From the NCBI GenBank assembly GCA_000648925.1, contig JFHF01000043.1, positions 1 to 64,000 on the forward strand: a DNA stretch of 64,000 nucleotides. The letters are read 5' to 3'. Every line of letters starts with the position of its first letter. Positions within the stretch are counted from its first letter, which is position 1. The notes below the pieces were generated by a model that was not told where the DNA came from, did no database searches, and worked only from the letters and a program-made list of their open reading frames with translations. Position numbers and translations under genes: made by a program. Of this stretch, positions 1 to 9,032 are shown in pieces. This DNA comes from Caballeronia jiangsuensis. GTDB lineage: Bacteria > Pseudomonadota > Gammaproteobacteria > Burkholderiales > Burkholderiaceae.

Positions 1-237
1 TTTGGTGCTGAACCAGCGCCCCAAAACATTTGGAGCGTCAGACCGTGCGCGATCCAAGCCCGATTGGTCCTTCGAGGGCGACACTTAGGCGAGTGCCGCC
101 TGCGGCTGGCAAGCATGGCCAACGTGCGTGTGACCGCGGGCGGTGAGAAGCTGTTTCTTTGGTTACTTTCTTTGCAGCAGCAAAGAAAGTGACTGCCGCC
201 CCGCACAGGGGCAGTGCTAATAAACCGACACGAAACC
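1..237 (+). repeat. Dispersed double-hairpin repeat, copy R1 (cut by window start)
   Basis: This is one of four related copies in the window. The core stem is ACTTTCTTTGC (165-175), loop AGCA, GCAAAGAAAGT (180-190). A second stem-loop follows, GCCCC/GGGGC around 198-212, then a conserved tail reaching a GGATCC-containing end near 235. The first 150 bases, including GTGCTGAACCAGCG and the stretch from about 92 to 140, match copy R2 in inverse orientation. The hairpin side of the element lies just beyond the 3' end of serB, so it could end serB transcription. There is no coding signal; peptides read through it are by-products of the repeat. Confidence 0.85.
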
Positions 238-273
238 GGGATCCGGCGAAAAAAAACCCCACCCATACATCGA

Positions 274-1113
274 TCAAAAAAGCCTCAACAACCCATCGAG
301 CCCAACGAAGTTGAACGCGACACTCGCCGACTGCCTCACAACGGGCTTCGCCCGAAACGCCACCGACAACCCCGCTTCGGCCATCATCTTGAGATCGTTC
401 GAACCATCGCCCATCGCGATGGCCCGCTTCGGCTCGATGCCGATCTTCTCGCAAGTATCGATCAGCGTGCGCGCCTTCTCCTCCGCGTTCACGATGTCGC
501 CGACGACCTTGCCAGTCAGCTTCCCATCGACGATTTCGAGCGTGTTCGCGCGCGTGTAATCGAGCCCGAGCCGCGTCTTCAGACGCTCGGTGAAGAACGT
601 GAACCCGCCCGACACGAGCAGCGTCTTCAGACCGGCGGCGCGCGCGCCTTCGAGCATGCGTTCCGCGCCCGGCGAAAGCCTGAGCCGCTCCTCGTAGACA
701 CGCTCCAGCGCGCCCGCGTCGAGGCCCTTCAACAGCGCGACGCGCCGCGTGAGGCTCTCGTTGAAATCCTTGATCTCGCCGCGCATCGACGCTTCCGTGA
801 TTGCCGCGACCTCGGCCTTCAGCCCGCAGAAATCGGCGATCTCGTCGATGCATTCGATCGTGATGAGCGTCGAGTCCATATCCATCGCGACGAGGCCGAA
901 ATCGGCGAGCTGCGCGTTCGGATCTATGTATGCGTAATCGAGCGCATGCGCGCCGCAGTAGGCATCGATATCCGGACGCTGGAGCGGATCGGCGTCGATC
1001 AGGCGCAGCAGCGTGTCGTCGGCGCGTTGCGTCTCTCGCGAGCGCGCGAGCGCCGCGAGCGGTCGCAGATGTGAATCGGAGATGGGGCTGGGGCTTTGAA
1101 TGACGAGGTTCAT
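274..1113 (-). CDS. serB: Phosphoserine phosphatase SerB
   Basis: Catalyses the last step of serine synthesis, O-phosphoserine to L-serine, in the cytoplasm. The 279-residue protein is a HAD-superfamily phosphatase with the three expected motifs: DMDST (nucleophile D78, acid/base D80), SGGFT in the middle, and the metal-binding GDGSND near the C terminus. The N-terminal 70 residues form the usual SerB leader domain. I chose the ATG at 1113 because the protein then begins MNLVIQS and has the normal length; the frame stays open upstream but shows no family similarity there. The last 150 coding bases are unusually G+T-rich on the coding strand, next to repeat R1. Confidence 0.95.
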   Translation of the reverse strand: MNLVIQSPSPISDSHLRPLAALARSRETQRADDTLLRLIDADPLQRPDIDAYCGAHALDYAYIDPNAQLADFGLVAMDMDSTLITIECIDEIADFCGLKAEVAAITEASMRGEIKDFNESLTRRVALLKGLDAGALERVYEERLRLSPGAERMLEGARAAGLKTLLVSGGFTFFTERLKTRLGLDYTRANTLEIVDGKLTGKVVGDIVNAEEKARTLIDTCEKIGIEPKRAIAMGDGSNDLKMMAEAGLSVAFRAKPVVRQSASVAFNFVGLDGLLRLF

Positions 1114-1160
1114 CGGCGGGGCAAACGCGTGAAGGCGGAAACCGCCATTGTAAAGAACCT

Positions 1161-2117
1161 TCAGCGCTGCACGCGCGCTGGATCGACGTCCCAGTAAGGC
1201 GGCTCGCCGAACTGCGCCGCCAGAAAGTCGATGAACGCGAGCGTCTTCGGCGGTACGAACGCGCGGCTCGGATACACGGCCCAGATTGCCACCGTCTGGG
1301 CGAGCGGGTAATCGTCGAGCACGGTGACGAGCTCGCCGCTCGCAATCAGCGGCGCGACGCTCCACGTCGATTTAAGCCCGATGCCGACGCCCGCCGCGAG
1401 CGCGTCGCGGATCACTTCGCCGTTGTCCGTCACGAGCCGCCCCGACACGCGCACATCGATCACGCCGGTCGGCGTCACGAAACTCCAGTCGCGCTGATCG
1501 GCGAGTATCACGCATTCGTGCCCGGCAAGATCGGCCGGATGACGCGGCGTGCCGTGCGCGGCGAGATACGCGGGCGACGCGCACAGCACGCGCCGGTTGC
1601 TCGCGAGCTTTTTGGCGACGAGCGTCGAATCCTTCAGCGCGCCGATACGGATCGCGAGGTCGATGCCTTCATCGACGAGATCGACGATCTGGTCGGTCAT
1701 GCGCAGATCGACGCTCACGCCGGGATGCGCGCGCAAAAACGCGGGAATCAGCGGCGAGATGTGCTGGCGGCCGAGCGACGAGGGCATCGTCACGCGCAGG
1801 CGGCCATGCGGATGCTCACGCGCCTGCCCGACCGAGGCACGCGCGGCCTCGGCGGCGTCGAGCAGCTCGCGCGCGTGCGCCGCGAAGATCTCGCCTTCCT
1901 GCGTAACGGAGACGCGCCGCGTCGTGCGATGCAAAAGCCGCGCGCCGAGCATGCGTTCCAGCCCGGCGATGCGCGCGCTCGCCACCGCCGGCGACAACCC
2001 GAACTCACGCGCCGCCGCCGACAGGTTCGCCAGCGCCGCCGCACGCATGAACAGGCCGACGTCGAGCAGATCGAGCCGCTCGCGCGTCACGCCGTCCGTC
2101 AGGGGATCGCTCGCCAT
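1161..2117 (-). CDS. LysR-family transcriptional regulator
   Basis: A 318-residue LysR-type regulator: N-terminal winged helix-turn-helix (about residues 18-75, with the typical NLSAAAREFGLSPAVASARI helix region) and a C-terminal substrate-binding domain from about residue 100. It is divergent from the zinc-type alcohol dehydrogenase at 2217 with 99 bp between starts, the usual arrangement for a LysR protein controlling its neighbour. It lies upstream of serB on the same strand with a 47 bp gap, but the two are probably independent. The inducer cannot be read from the sequence. Confidence 0.9.
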   Translation of the reverse strand: MASDPLTDGVTRERLDLLDVGLFMRAAALANLSAAAREFGLSPAVASARIAGLERMLGARLLHRTTRRVSVTQEGEIFAAHARELLDAAEAARASVGQAREHPHGRLRVTMPSSLGRQHISPLIPAFLRAHPGVSVDLRMTDQIVDLVDEGIDLAIRIGALKDSTLVAKKLASNRRVLCASPAYLAAHGTPRHPADLAGHECVILADQRDWSFVTPTGVIDVRVSGRLVTDNGEVIRDALAAGVGIGLKSTWSVAPLIASGELVTVLDDYPLAQTVAIWAVYPSRAFVPPKTLAFIDFLAAQFGEPPYWDVDPARVQR

Positions 2118-2141
2118 TCGATGGATTTCCCGAAAAATGTT

Positions 2142-2154
2142 TCATCGATTATGA
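2142..2154. promoter_or_regulatory. Candidate LysR box between divergent genes
   Basis: TCATCGATTATGA is an interrupted inverted repeat (TCAT-N5-ATGA) that fits the T-N11-A rule for LysR-type operators. It sits in the 99 bp between the divergent LysR gene (start 2117) and the dehydrogenase gene (start 2217). The assignment rests on position and pattern only. Confidence 0.4.
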
Positions 2155-2216
2155 CGGTTTTCGAGATGGCCATCGCGCACTAAGATCGAAGCAAACTCAC
2201 TACACGGAGCACACAC

Positions 2217-3233
2217 ATGAAAGCCATCGGCCTGACGCGCTACCTTCCGATTTCCAATCCCGAATCGCTCGTCGATATCGAGCTCGACAAGCCCGTGCCG
2301 ACGGGCCGGGACCTGCTCGTGAAAATCGAGGCGATCGCGGTCAATCCCGTCGACACGAAAGTGCGCGCGCCGAAGGACAAGGTCGAAGCAGCGCCGCGAG
2401 TGCTCGGCTGGGACGCGGCGGGCGTCGTGGAAGCGGTCGGACCCGAAGTCACGCTGTTCAAGGCGGGCGACCCGGTCTACTACGCGGGCGACATCACGCG
2501 CCAGGGCGCGAACAGCGAGTTCCATCTGATCGACGAGCGCATCGTCGGCGCGAAGCCGAAATCGCTCGATTTCACCTGCGCCGCCGCGCTGCCGCTCACG
2601 ACCATCACCGCGTGGGAAGCGCTCTTCGACCGGCTGCGCGTGTCGGCGGAAGGCAAGGACGCGGGCAAGTCGGTGCTGATCATCGGCGGGGCGGGCGGCG
2701 TCGGCTCGATCGGCATCCAGCTCGCCAAGCGCGTCGCGAAGCTTCAGGTGATCGCCACGGCCTCGCGGCCCGAATCGGCGAAATGGGCGGAGGATCTCGG
2801 CGCGGATCATATCGTCGATCACTTCGAGGACATCCCGAAGCAGATGAAGGATATCGGCTTCCCGCAAGTCGATTACGTGCTGATCTTCAACGACACGGAC
2901 AAGCATTTCCCCGCCGCCGCCGAAATCATCAAGCCGCAAGGCGCAATCGCGACGATCGTCGAGAACGCGAAGCCGCTGCCGGTCGAATTGCTGAAATCGA
3001 AGAGCGCGGCGTTTCACTGGGAGTTCATGTTCACGCGCGCGATGTTCAAGACGCCCGACATGATCGAGCAACACAAGCTGCTTTCCGAAGTGGCGCGGCT
3101 GATCGACGCAGGCACGATCCGCACGACGCTCGGACGCGATCTCGGCAGGATCGACGCGGCGAATCTGCGCGAGGCGCATCGGCTGCTGGAAGAAGGGCGC
3201 ACGGTCGGCAAGCTCGTGCTGACCGGCTTCTGA
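2217..3233 (+). CDS. Zinc-type alcohol dehydrogenase / quinone oxidoreductase family protein
   Basis: A 338-residue MDR-superfamily oxidoreductase. The N-terminal GroES-like domain has the conserved segment VNPVDTKVR and GWDAAGVVEAVGPEV. The Rossmann domain carries the nucleotide-binding IIGGAGGVGSIGIQLAK (about residues 158-174), expected to bind NAD(P)H. The zinc cysteines of classical alcohol dehydrogenases are not visible, so it is probably a zinc-free reductase acting on quinones or enones despite the family name. The start at 2217 follows ACACGGAGCACACAC, a good ribosome-binding site. It is divergent from a LysR gene that probably controls it. The substrate is unknown. Confidence 0.88.
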   Translation: MKAIGLTRYLPISNPESLVDIELDKPVPTGRDLLVKIEAIAVNPVDTKVRAPKDKVEAAPRVLGWDAAGVVEAVGPEVTLFKAGDPVYYAGDITRQGANSEFHLIDERIVGAKPKSLDFTCAAALPLTTITAWEALFDRLRVSAEGKDAGKSVLIIGGAGGVGSIGIQLAKRVAKLQVIATASRPESAKWAEDLGADHIVDHFEDIPKQMKDIGFPQVDYVLIFNDTDKHFPAAAEIIKPQGAIATIVENAKPLPVELLKSKSAAFHWEFMFTRAMFKTPDMIEQHKLLSEVARLIDAGTIRTTLGRDLGRIDAANLREAHRLLEEGRTVGKLVLTGF

Positions 3234-3385
3234 GCGCGCGTTGACGAACGTCATCGACATTGCAGCGCACGCGGGTTTTCCACTAGGATGAGCCGCCATG
3301 CGGGGCGCTAGACTGAAACCGCCCTACAGCACGCTGGCGCCTCGCGGCGCCGGCCTTCCTCAGCGCTCGATACGGAGGTGGCGGC

Positions 3386-3937
3386 ATGAATCGTCGTTCG
3401 GTCGTTCGTCGCATCGTTTCCGTCGCCGCGCTCGCAATGTTCGCGGCGACCGCCCACGCGACGCCAGGCATCAAGGTTCTCTCCGAAGCGCCCAATGACG
3501 GTCCCATCAAGTACACGGTGAAGATGACGTCGAAGAGTTTCGGCAACGAGCAGGAAACGCGCACCATCCGTTCCGGCCAGACCGATGACTTCACCTGGCA
3601 GGGCTCGGCGCCGGGCGGCGCGCAGGCCGTGCCGGATGCTTGCCCGCAGGCGGCGTCGGTGCCGAAGAGCGCGGACGGGCAGGCGGTGCGGCAGGTGCAG
3701 ATCCGCTTCGCGCCGGTCGTCGCGGACAACGGTTCCGCGAACGTGCAGATCAGCTTTCGCGCCTACGCGCCGAAGGGCACGAGCAAGGTGACCGTGGGCG
3801 GCAAGAGTCTGCAATGTCCGGTCGACAATCGCTTCAGCCAGATCGTGCGTTTCTCGATGCCGACGTCCACCGGCTCCAAGAAAACCGTCACGCTCGACGA
3901 CGGCACGCAGTTGACCGTCACGGCGAACCGCAAATAA
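3386..3937 (+). CDS. Secreted protein of unknown function
   Basis: A 183-residue protein with a clear Sec signal peptide: positively charged MNRRSVVRR, a hydrophobic core, and probable cleavage after AHA (residue 25-26). The mature part is polar and looks beta-rich, with two cysteines (in the PDACPQ and LQCPVD segments) that could form a disulfide in the periplasm. I do not recognise a functional family; similar small secreted proteins of unknown function are common in Burkholderiaceae. The start follows ACGGAGGTGGCGGC, a strong ribosome-binding site. It is a single-gene unit closed by the terminator at 3953. Confidence 0.8.
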   Translation: MNRRSVVRRIVSVAALAMFAATAHATPGIKVLSEAPNDGPIKYTVKMTSKSFGNEQETRTIRSGQTDDFTWQGSAPGGAQAVPDACPQAASVPKSADGQAVRQVQIRFAPVVADNGSANVQISFRAYAPKGTSKVTVGGKSLQCPVDNRFSQIVRFSMPTSTGSKKTVTLDDGTQLTVTANRK

Positions 3938-3952
3938 CGGTCACTGTCCGAC

Positions 3953-3978
3953 GCGCCGATTTCCGATCGGCGCTTTTT
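3953..3978 (+). terminator. Rho-independent terminator after the secreted-protein gene
   Basis: GCGCCGAT, loop TTCCG, ATCGGCGC forms an 8-bp perfect stem followed directly by five T residues. It begins 15 bp after the stop codon at 3937. Confidence 0.85.
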
Positions 3979-4134
3979 AGAAACGTCACCTGCAACTAAC
4001 GGTCTTTGTTTCGGGCCGGCTCAAATTTCCCGCGGACGAGCATCGTCAGTAAAGCTTACAGATCGATGCAGCGAATCGCTCGGCGGGTAAATGCAATCGT
4101 CCAGACGCCGCGCGGATCGGCGCTTGCATATCTC

Positions 4135-4151
4135 TTGGCACGCTTCGTGCG
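4135..4151 (+). promoter_or_regulatory. Candidate sigma-54 (-24/-12) promoter for ku-ligD
   Basis: TTGGCACGCTTCGTGCG has GG at 4137-4138 and GC at 4149-4150 with exactly the spacing of -24/-12 promoters, and TGGCACG matches the -24 consensus fully. The -12 half is GTGC instead of TTGC. It would start RNA near 4162, giving a leader of about 88 nt before ku. The gap 3979-4249 holds no other gene. Confidence 0.35.
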
Positions 4152-4249
4152 ATTCCATCCGATACCGCGCTGATTGCCGGCGCGAAAACCGCCTCGGCAC
4201 ACGCGCCCGGGCGTATCCATCGACTCGATCCGACAGCGAAGGTGCCGCG

Positions 4250-5146
4250 ATGCCGCACATGATCTGGAAAGGCGCGATCAGCTTCGGGCTGGTCCACGTG
4301 CCCGTGCAACTCTATCCGGCGACGCAGTCGGAGAAGGTCGGTTTCAATCTGCTCGACAAGCGCTCGATGGATCCGATCGGCTACAAGCAGATCAACAAGA
4401 ACACGGGCAAGGAAGTCACGCGCGACAACATCGTGCGCGGCTTCGAATACGAGAAGGGCAAATACGTCGTGATGACCGACGCCGAAATCCGCGCGGCCAA
4501 TCCCGAATCGACGCAGACGGTCGACATTCTCGCTTTCGTCGATGCGCCCGACATCTCCTTCCTCTCGCTCGATACGCCGTACTATCTCGCGCCCGATCGC
4601 AAGGGCGAAAAAGTCTACGCGCTTCTGCGAGACGCGTTGAAGGACACCGGCAAGGTCGGCATCGCGAGCGTCGTGCTGCACAACAAGCAGCATCTGGCGG
4701 CGCTGATTCCGGTCGGCCCCGCGCTCGCGCTCAACACGCTGCGCTGGGGCGACGAAGTGCGCGACTTCAGCGAGTTCAAGTTCCCCGACGAAGACACCAA
4801 GAAGGCCGGCGTCACGCCGAAGGAACTGGAAATGGCGAAGCGTCTCATCGACGACATGAGCGACTCGTGGGATCCGGCCAAGTATCACGACACCTTCAAG
4901 GACGACATCATGGCGCTCGTCGACAAGAAGGTGAAGGAAGGCAAGGTCGCCGAAGTCATGAAGGTCGAGGAGGGCGGCGAGCAAAAGGCATCCGCTGAAA
5001 TTCTCGATCTGTCGGAATTGCTCAAGCGCAGTCTGAAGAAGGGCGCCCCGGCGAAACGCGGCAGCAAGGCCGCGCCATCCGACGACGATACCAGCGAGGA
5101 AGCGGCGCGTCCGGCACGCAAGACGACGCGTCGCAAACGCGCGTGA
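4250..5146 (+). CDS. ku: Non-homologous end-joining protein Ku
   Basis: Bacterial Ku homodimer that binds double-strand DNA ends and recruits LigD. The 298-residue protein starts MPHMIWKGAISFGLVHVPV, the signature N terminus of the family, followed by the Ku core beta-barrel (to about residue 255). It has a C-terminal lysine/arginine-rich tail ending KTTRRKRA, as in other proteobacterial Ku proteins where the tail contacts DNA. I chose the ATG at 4250 because the family N terminus begins there and a purine-rich site (GCGAAGG) lies just upstream; the open frame before it has no similarity. ligD follows 27 bp later, making a two-gene repair operon. Confidence 0.96.
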   Translation: MPHMIWKGAISFGLVHVPVQLYPATQSEKVGFNLLDKRSMDPIGYKQINKNTGKEVTRDNIVRGFEYEKGKYVVMTDAEIRAANPESTQTVDILAFVDAPDISFLSLDTPYYLAPDRKGEKVYALLRDALKDTGKVGIASVVLHNKQHLAALIPVGPALALNTLRWGDEVRDFSEFKFPDEDTKKAGVTPKELEMAKRLIDDMSDSWDPAKYHDTFKDDIMALVDKKVKEGKVAEVMKVEEGGEQKASAEILDLSELLKRSLKKGAPAKRGSKAAPSDDDTSEEAARPARKTTRRKRA

Positions 5147-5173
5147 GTCACGCATAGACGACGATAGACGACG

Positions 5174-7873
5174 ATGGCCGACAAACTCGAAACCTATCAG
5201 CGCAAGCGTACCTTCGACAAGACGCCCGAGCCCTCCGGCGCCGCGAAGCGCAGTGCGCGCGCAAGGAAGTCCGCGGATCACGCGTTGTCGTTCGTGATCC
5301 AGGAACACGACGCGCGCCGTCTTCATTACGACTTCCGTCTCGAACTCGACGGCACGCTCAAATCGTGGGCGGTGCCGAAAGGACCGAGCCTCGATCCTTC
5401 GGTCAAGCGGCTCGCGGTTCATGTCGAAGATCATCCGCTCGACTACGGCTCGTTCGAAGGCGATATCCCCGAGGGTAACTACGGCGCGGGCAGCGTTATC
5501 GTGTGGGATCGCGGGACGTGGGCGCCGCAGTCGGGCACCGTCGAGGAAGCAGCGCGCGAGTACGAGAAAGGCAAGCTCAAGTTCATCCTCGACGGCGAAA
5601 AGCTGCACGGCGGCTGGACGCTCGTGAAGAGTCACATGCGCGGCAGCGGCGACAAGGAGCAGTGGCTGCTCATCAAGGAACGCGACGACGATGCGCGTTC
5701 CGAAGCCGAATACGACATCCTGCTGAAGAAGCCGGGCAGCGTGATGTCGACGTCGCTCGGTGCGCGCGACAAAAGCGGCGCGGTGCGTGAGCGCACCGAA
5801 CGCAAGGCCGCCGCGAAGAAAGCGCCGGCACGGAAAACGGCCAGCAAGAAAGCGAACGGACACGCGCATCCGGATATCGTCGCGAATCGCAGCGCCGAAT
5901 CGTTGCGCACGTTGTCGCACGAGCCGGCGATCGAAGGCGCGGTAAAAGCGAAGCTGCCTGCGACCTGCAAGCCGCAACTCGCAACGCTCGTCGATGCCGC
6001 GCCGCCCGGAAATGATTGGGCCTACGAAATAAAATTCGATGGCTATCGCGTGCTCGCGCGCATCGACACGATCAAGGGCAAGCACGAGATTCTGATGTAC
6101 ACGCGCAACGGCAACGACTGGACCGCGAAGTTTTCGAAGCAGGTGAAGGCGCTCGAACGGCTCGATATCGAAAGCGGCTGGCTCGATGGCGAAGCCGTGG
6201 TGCTCGACGATCGCGGCCTGCCCGATTTTCAGGCGCTGCAAAACGCATTTGATGTGGGACGCCCGCAGGACATCGTCGTGTATTTCTTCGACGTGCCCTA
6301 TCTGAACGGCTACGACCTGCGCAACGTGCCGCTCGTGCAGCGCCGCGCGATCCTGAAGGCGCTCATCGAGCCGATAGACGATCCCGTTCTGCGCTATTCG
6401 CAGGACTTCGCCTTTCACGCCGACGATCTCCTGAAAAGCGCCTGCGACATGGCGCTCGAAGGGATCATCGGCAAGCGGATCGACAGCACGTATGTATCGG
6501 GGCGCAGCGCCTCGTGGATCAAGCTCAAGTGCCGCCGCCGGCAGGAGTTCGTGATCGGCGGCTATTCGGAGCCGTCGGGCAGCCGCGGGCAGTTCGGCGC
6601 GCTCCTGCTCGGCGTGTACGACACGCACGGCAAATTGCAGTACGCGGGTCGCGTGGGCAGCGGCTTCGATCACGCGACGCTCGTCGCAGTGAAGAAGGAA
6701 CTCGACAAGCGCGAAGTGAAGCGCATGCCGTTTGCGAGCGAGCCACAGGAACGCAGCCGTACGCCCGTGCATTGGGTGAAGCCTGAACTCGTGGCCGAAT
6801 GCAATTTCGCGGAATGGACCAAGGAGCGCATCGTGCGACAAGCCTCGTTCGTCAGTCTGCGCGACGATAAACCCGCGCGTCAGATCGTGAAGGAAGTGCC
6901 GGCATCGGCGAAGAAAGTGGCGTCGAAGAAAACGCCTGCAAAGAAGACCGCTACCAAAGCCAAGGCGGGTTCGGCTGAAATCGAAGGCGTGAAGATCAGC
7001 CATCCGGATCGCGTGATCGACAAGTCGACCGGCTTCACCAAGCTCGATGTCGTCGAGTATTACGCGTCCGTCGCCGACTGGATGCTGCCGCATCTGAAGG
7101 ATCGCCCGGTGTCGCTCGTGCGCGCGCCCGAAGATATCGGCGGCGAACTGTTCTTTCAGAAGCACAGCGCGAAGCTCGCGATTCCGCATATCACCCAGCA
7201 TGCCGATATCGATCCGGGACATCCGCCGCTGCTCACGATCGAATCGTCGCAAGCGCTCGTCGGCACCGCGCAGATGGGCACGATCGAGCTGCATACGTGG
7301 AACGCGGTGGCATCGAACATCGAGAAGCCGGATCGCATGGTGTTCGATCTCGATCCGGGCGAAGGCGTCGGCTGGGAACGCATGATCGAGGCCGCGAAGC
7401 TGACGAAGGATCTGCTCGCCGAACTCGGCCTCACGTCGTTCTGCAAGACGAGCGGCGGCAAGGGCTTTCATGTGGTTGTGCCGCTCGCGAAGCAGGCCGG
7501 CTGGGACGATATGAAGGACTTCTCGCAGGCGGTCGCGCAGCACATGGCGAGCGCGCTGCCCAAGCTCTTCTCCGCGAAGATGGGCATGCAGAACCGCAAG
7601 GGCAAGATCTTCATCGACTATCTGCGCAACAACCGCGGGTCGAGCACCGTGGCGGCGTTTTCGCTGCGCGCGCGGCCGGGGCTCGGCGCATCGATGCCGC
7701 TCTCATGGGACGAGCTCGATGATGTGAAAAGCGGCGATCAATGGAACATCGGCAACGTGCGCGAGCGGCTCGATGCGTTGAAAGGCGATCCGTGGGCGGG
7801 CTATGACAAGGCGCGTCAACGGCTTACGGCCGAGATGAAGAAGCGGCTCGGCATGAGCGGCTCACGCAAGTGA
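5174..7873 (+). CDS. ligD: Multifunctional ATP-dependent DNA ligase LigD
   Basis: End-processing and sealing enzyme of bacterial NHEJ, 899 residues in the order phosphoesterase-ligase-polymerase, as in Pseudomonas LigD. The 3'-phosphoesterase domain (about 35-195) has HDARRLHYDFRLE and the later DIPEGNYGAG motif. A lysine-rich linker (about 210-228) precedes the ligase domain (about 260-570), with adenylation motif EIKFDGYR and catalytic K287. A second Lys/Ala-rich linker (about 578-598) leads to the primase-like polymerase domain (about 603-899), with DLDPGEGVGW and the KTSGGKGFHV motif. All key motifs look intact. It is the second gene of the operon after ku, with a 27 bp gap. Confidence 0.96.
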   Translation: MADKLETYQRKRTFDKTPEPSGAAKRSARARKSADHALSFVIQEHDARRLHYDFRLELDGTLKSWAVPKGPSLDPSVKRLAVHVEDHPLDYGSFEGDIPEGNYGAGSVIVWDRGTWAPQSGTVEEAAREYEKGKLKFILDGEKLHGGWTLVKSHMRGSGDKEQWLLIKERDDDARSEAEYDILLKKPGSVMSTSLGARDKSGAVRERTERKAAAKKAPARKTASKKANGHAHPDIVANRSAESLRTLSHEPAIEGAVKAKLPATCKPQLATLVDAAPPGNDWAYEIKFDGYRVLARIDTIKGKHEILMYTRNGNDWTAKFSKQVKALERLDIESGWLDGEAVVLDDRGLPDFQALQNAFDVGRPQDIVVYFFDVPYLNGYDLRNVPLVQRRAILKALIEPIDDPVLRYSQDFAFHADDLLKSACDMALEGIIGKRIDSTYVSGRSASWIKLKCRRRQEFVIGGYSEPSGSRGQFGALLLGVYDTHGKLQYAGRVGSGFDHATLVAVKKELDKREVKRMPFASEPQERSRTPVHWVKPELVAECNFAEWTKERIVRQASFVSLRDDKPARQIVKEVPASAKKVASKKTPAKKTATKAKAGSAEIEGVKISHPDRVIDKSTGFTKLDVVEYYASVADWMLPHLKDRPVSLVRAPEDIGGELFFQKHSAKLAIPHITQHADIDPGHPPLLTIESSQALVGTAQMGTIELHTWNAVASNIEKPDRMVFDLDPGEGVGWERMIEAAKLTKDLLAELGLTSFCKTSGGKGFHVVVPLAKQAGWDDMKDFSQAVAQHMASALPKLFSAKMGMQNRKGKIFIDYLRNNRGSSTVAAFSLRARPGLGASMPLSWDELDDVKSGDQWNIGNVRERLDALKGDPWAGYDKARQRLTAEMKKRLGMSGSRK

Positions 7874-7895
7874 GCGTTCACACAGGGAGACGAAG

Positions 7896-8198
7896 ATGAA
7901 GCAGACGAACACGACGCCCGCGAGCGCGCCCGATAGCGGACGCGAGATGGCGAGCAAGGATCGCGCGACCCAAACGCACGACGATGCATCGAACGCGCCG
8001 CTGCCTCACGAGGCGGATCAGAGCGTCGAATCGCAGCATGAACATGAACCGCGCGATGTCGGCATGCAGGCGCATGAGGACATCGAACGCGGTCTGGTCG
8101 ATACGGATCGGCGGGGCGGCGACGACTATCAACGCGATACGCAGCGCGACGAACACGCAAACGTCAACAGCGATGAAGGGCGCCCGGTCAAGCGGTGA
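7896..8198 (+). CDS. Small hydrophilic protein of unknown function downstream of ligD
   Basis: A 100-residue protein, very rich in Asp, Glu, His, Gln and Arg, without signal peptide, membrane segment or obvious fold; probably largely disordered. The ATG follows CACAGGGAGACGAAG, a strong ribosome-binding site, 22 bp after the ligD stop, so it is likely the third gene of the ku-ligD operon. I do not recognise a family. Whether it takes part in repair is unknown; only position suggests it. Confidence 0.65.
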   Translation: MKQTNTTPASAPDSGREMASKDRATQTHDDASNAPLPHEADQSVESQHEHEPRDVGMQAHEDIERGLVDTDRRGGDDYQRDTQRDEHANVNSDEGRPVKR

Positions 8199-8402
8199 AC
8201 CGAACGGTGAAAACCTTCGCGAATGGCACCGCGCGGGCCGCTTGCGTAGAATGAACCGTTGATCATGAGCGAGTATTGAAGCTATCGTTTGCCGCGTTTT
8301 TTCTACCGATGCGCGCAATACATGGCACGCGCGAACCGGTAAGCCCTTCCGATGCTCGCCTTCTTTGCCCCGCCATGCGGACCGAAGCCAACTTAACGGA
8401 AC

Positions 8403-9032
8403 ATGCCACACGACCTTCTGTCCCGTCTGAAGAACGAAACCGCCGCGTGTCATGCGCGGCTCGAGACTGCGCTCGACCTGATGCGGGACGATCTGCAGGG
8501 CGACGAATATATCGCGCTGCTCGAACGATTCTATGGTTACGTCGCGCCATGGGAAGATGCAACCGCGGCTTGCATGCCGGCATCGCTCGCGGACTTTTTC
8601 GATGCGCGCCGCAAGGCGCAACTCCTCGCCGCCGACCTCGTCGCGCTGACGGGCGAGACGCAGCGCAGCGCTTCAGTACAACACGCCGATTCGCACGACG
8701 ATCTGCCGCGCATGCATAACATCGGCGGTGCGTTCGGCTCGATGTACGTGATGGAAGGCAGCACGCTCGGCGGGCGCTTCATCGCGCCTCATGTCGCCGA
8801 GCGGCTCGATCTCGTGCCGGGCCGCGGCAACGCGTATTTCGAAGGCTACGGCCCGCGCACCGGCAGCATGTGGAACGCGTTTCGCGAGATCGCGGCGGCG
8901 AGCGTTCCCGAAAGCCAGTACGACGACGCGGTGAACGCCGCCATCGCCACGTTCGAAAGCCTGCACGCGTGGCTATGCCCCGAAGCGGACGATGCCCGGC
9001 AGCGTCTGCAGCCGGCAGCGGGAGCGGTCTGA
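8403..9032 (+). CDS. bphO: Biliverdin-producing heme oxygenase (BphO type)
   Basis: Opens heme to biliverdin, the chromophore needed by the adjacent bacteriophytochrome. The 209-residue protein has the heme-ligand region NETAACHARLE with probable proximal H17 and the distal-helix segment GSMYVMEGSTLGG typical of bacterial heme oxygenases next to phytochromes. The stop codon overlaps the bphP start (TGATG at 9030-9034), showing translational coupling. The 200 bp upstream hold no gene; the promoter is probably there. The name bphO rests on the operon context. Confidence 0.9.
   Translation: MPHDLLSRLKNETAACHARLETALDLMRDDLQGDEYIALLERFYGYVAPWEDATAACMPASLADFFDARRKAQLLAADLVALTGETQRSASVQHADSHDDLPRMHNIGGAFGSMYVMEGSTLGGRFIAPHVAERLDLVPGRGNAYFEGYGPRTGSMWNAFREIAAASVPESQYDDAVNAAIATFESLHAWLCPEADDARQRLQPAAGAV

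Noticed and set aside
4046..7543. A 1165-codon open frame on the minus strand opposite ku and ligD
   Set aside because: It is antisense to two clear genes, rich in Arg/His/Ala as expected from the complementary frame of GC-rich coding DNA, and has no domain character. The same holds for the long antisense frames at 8846-11269, 12611-13984, 22973-24736 and 29725-32256.
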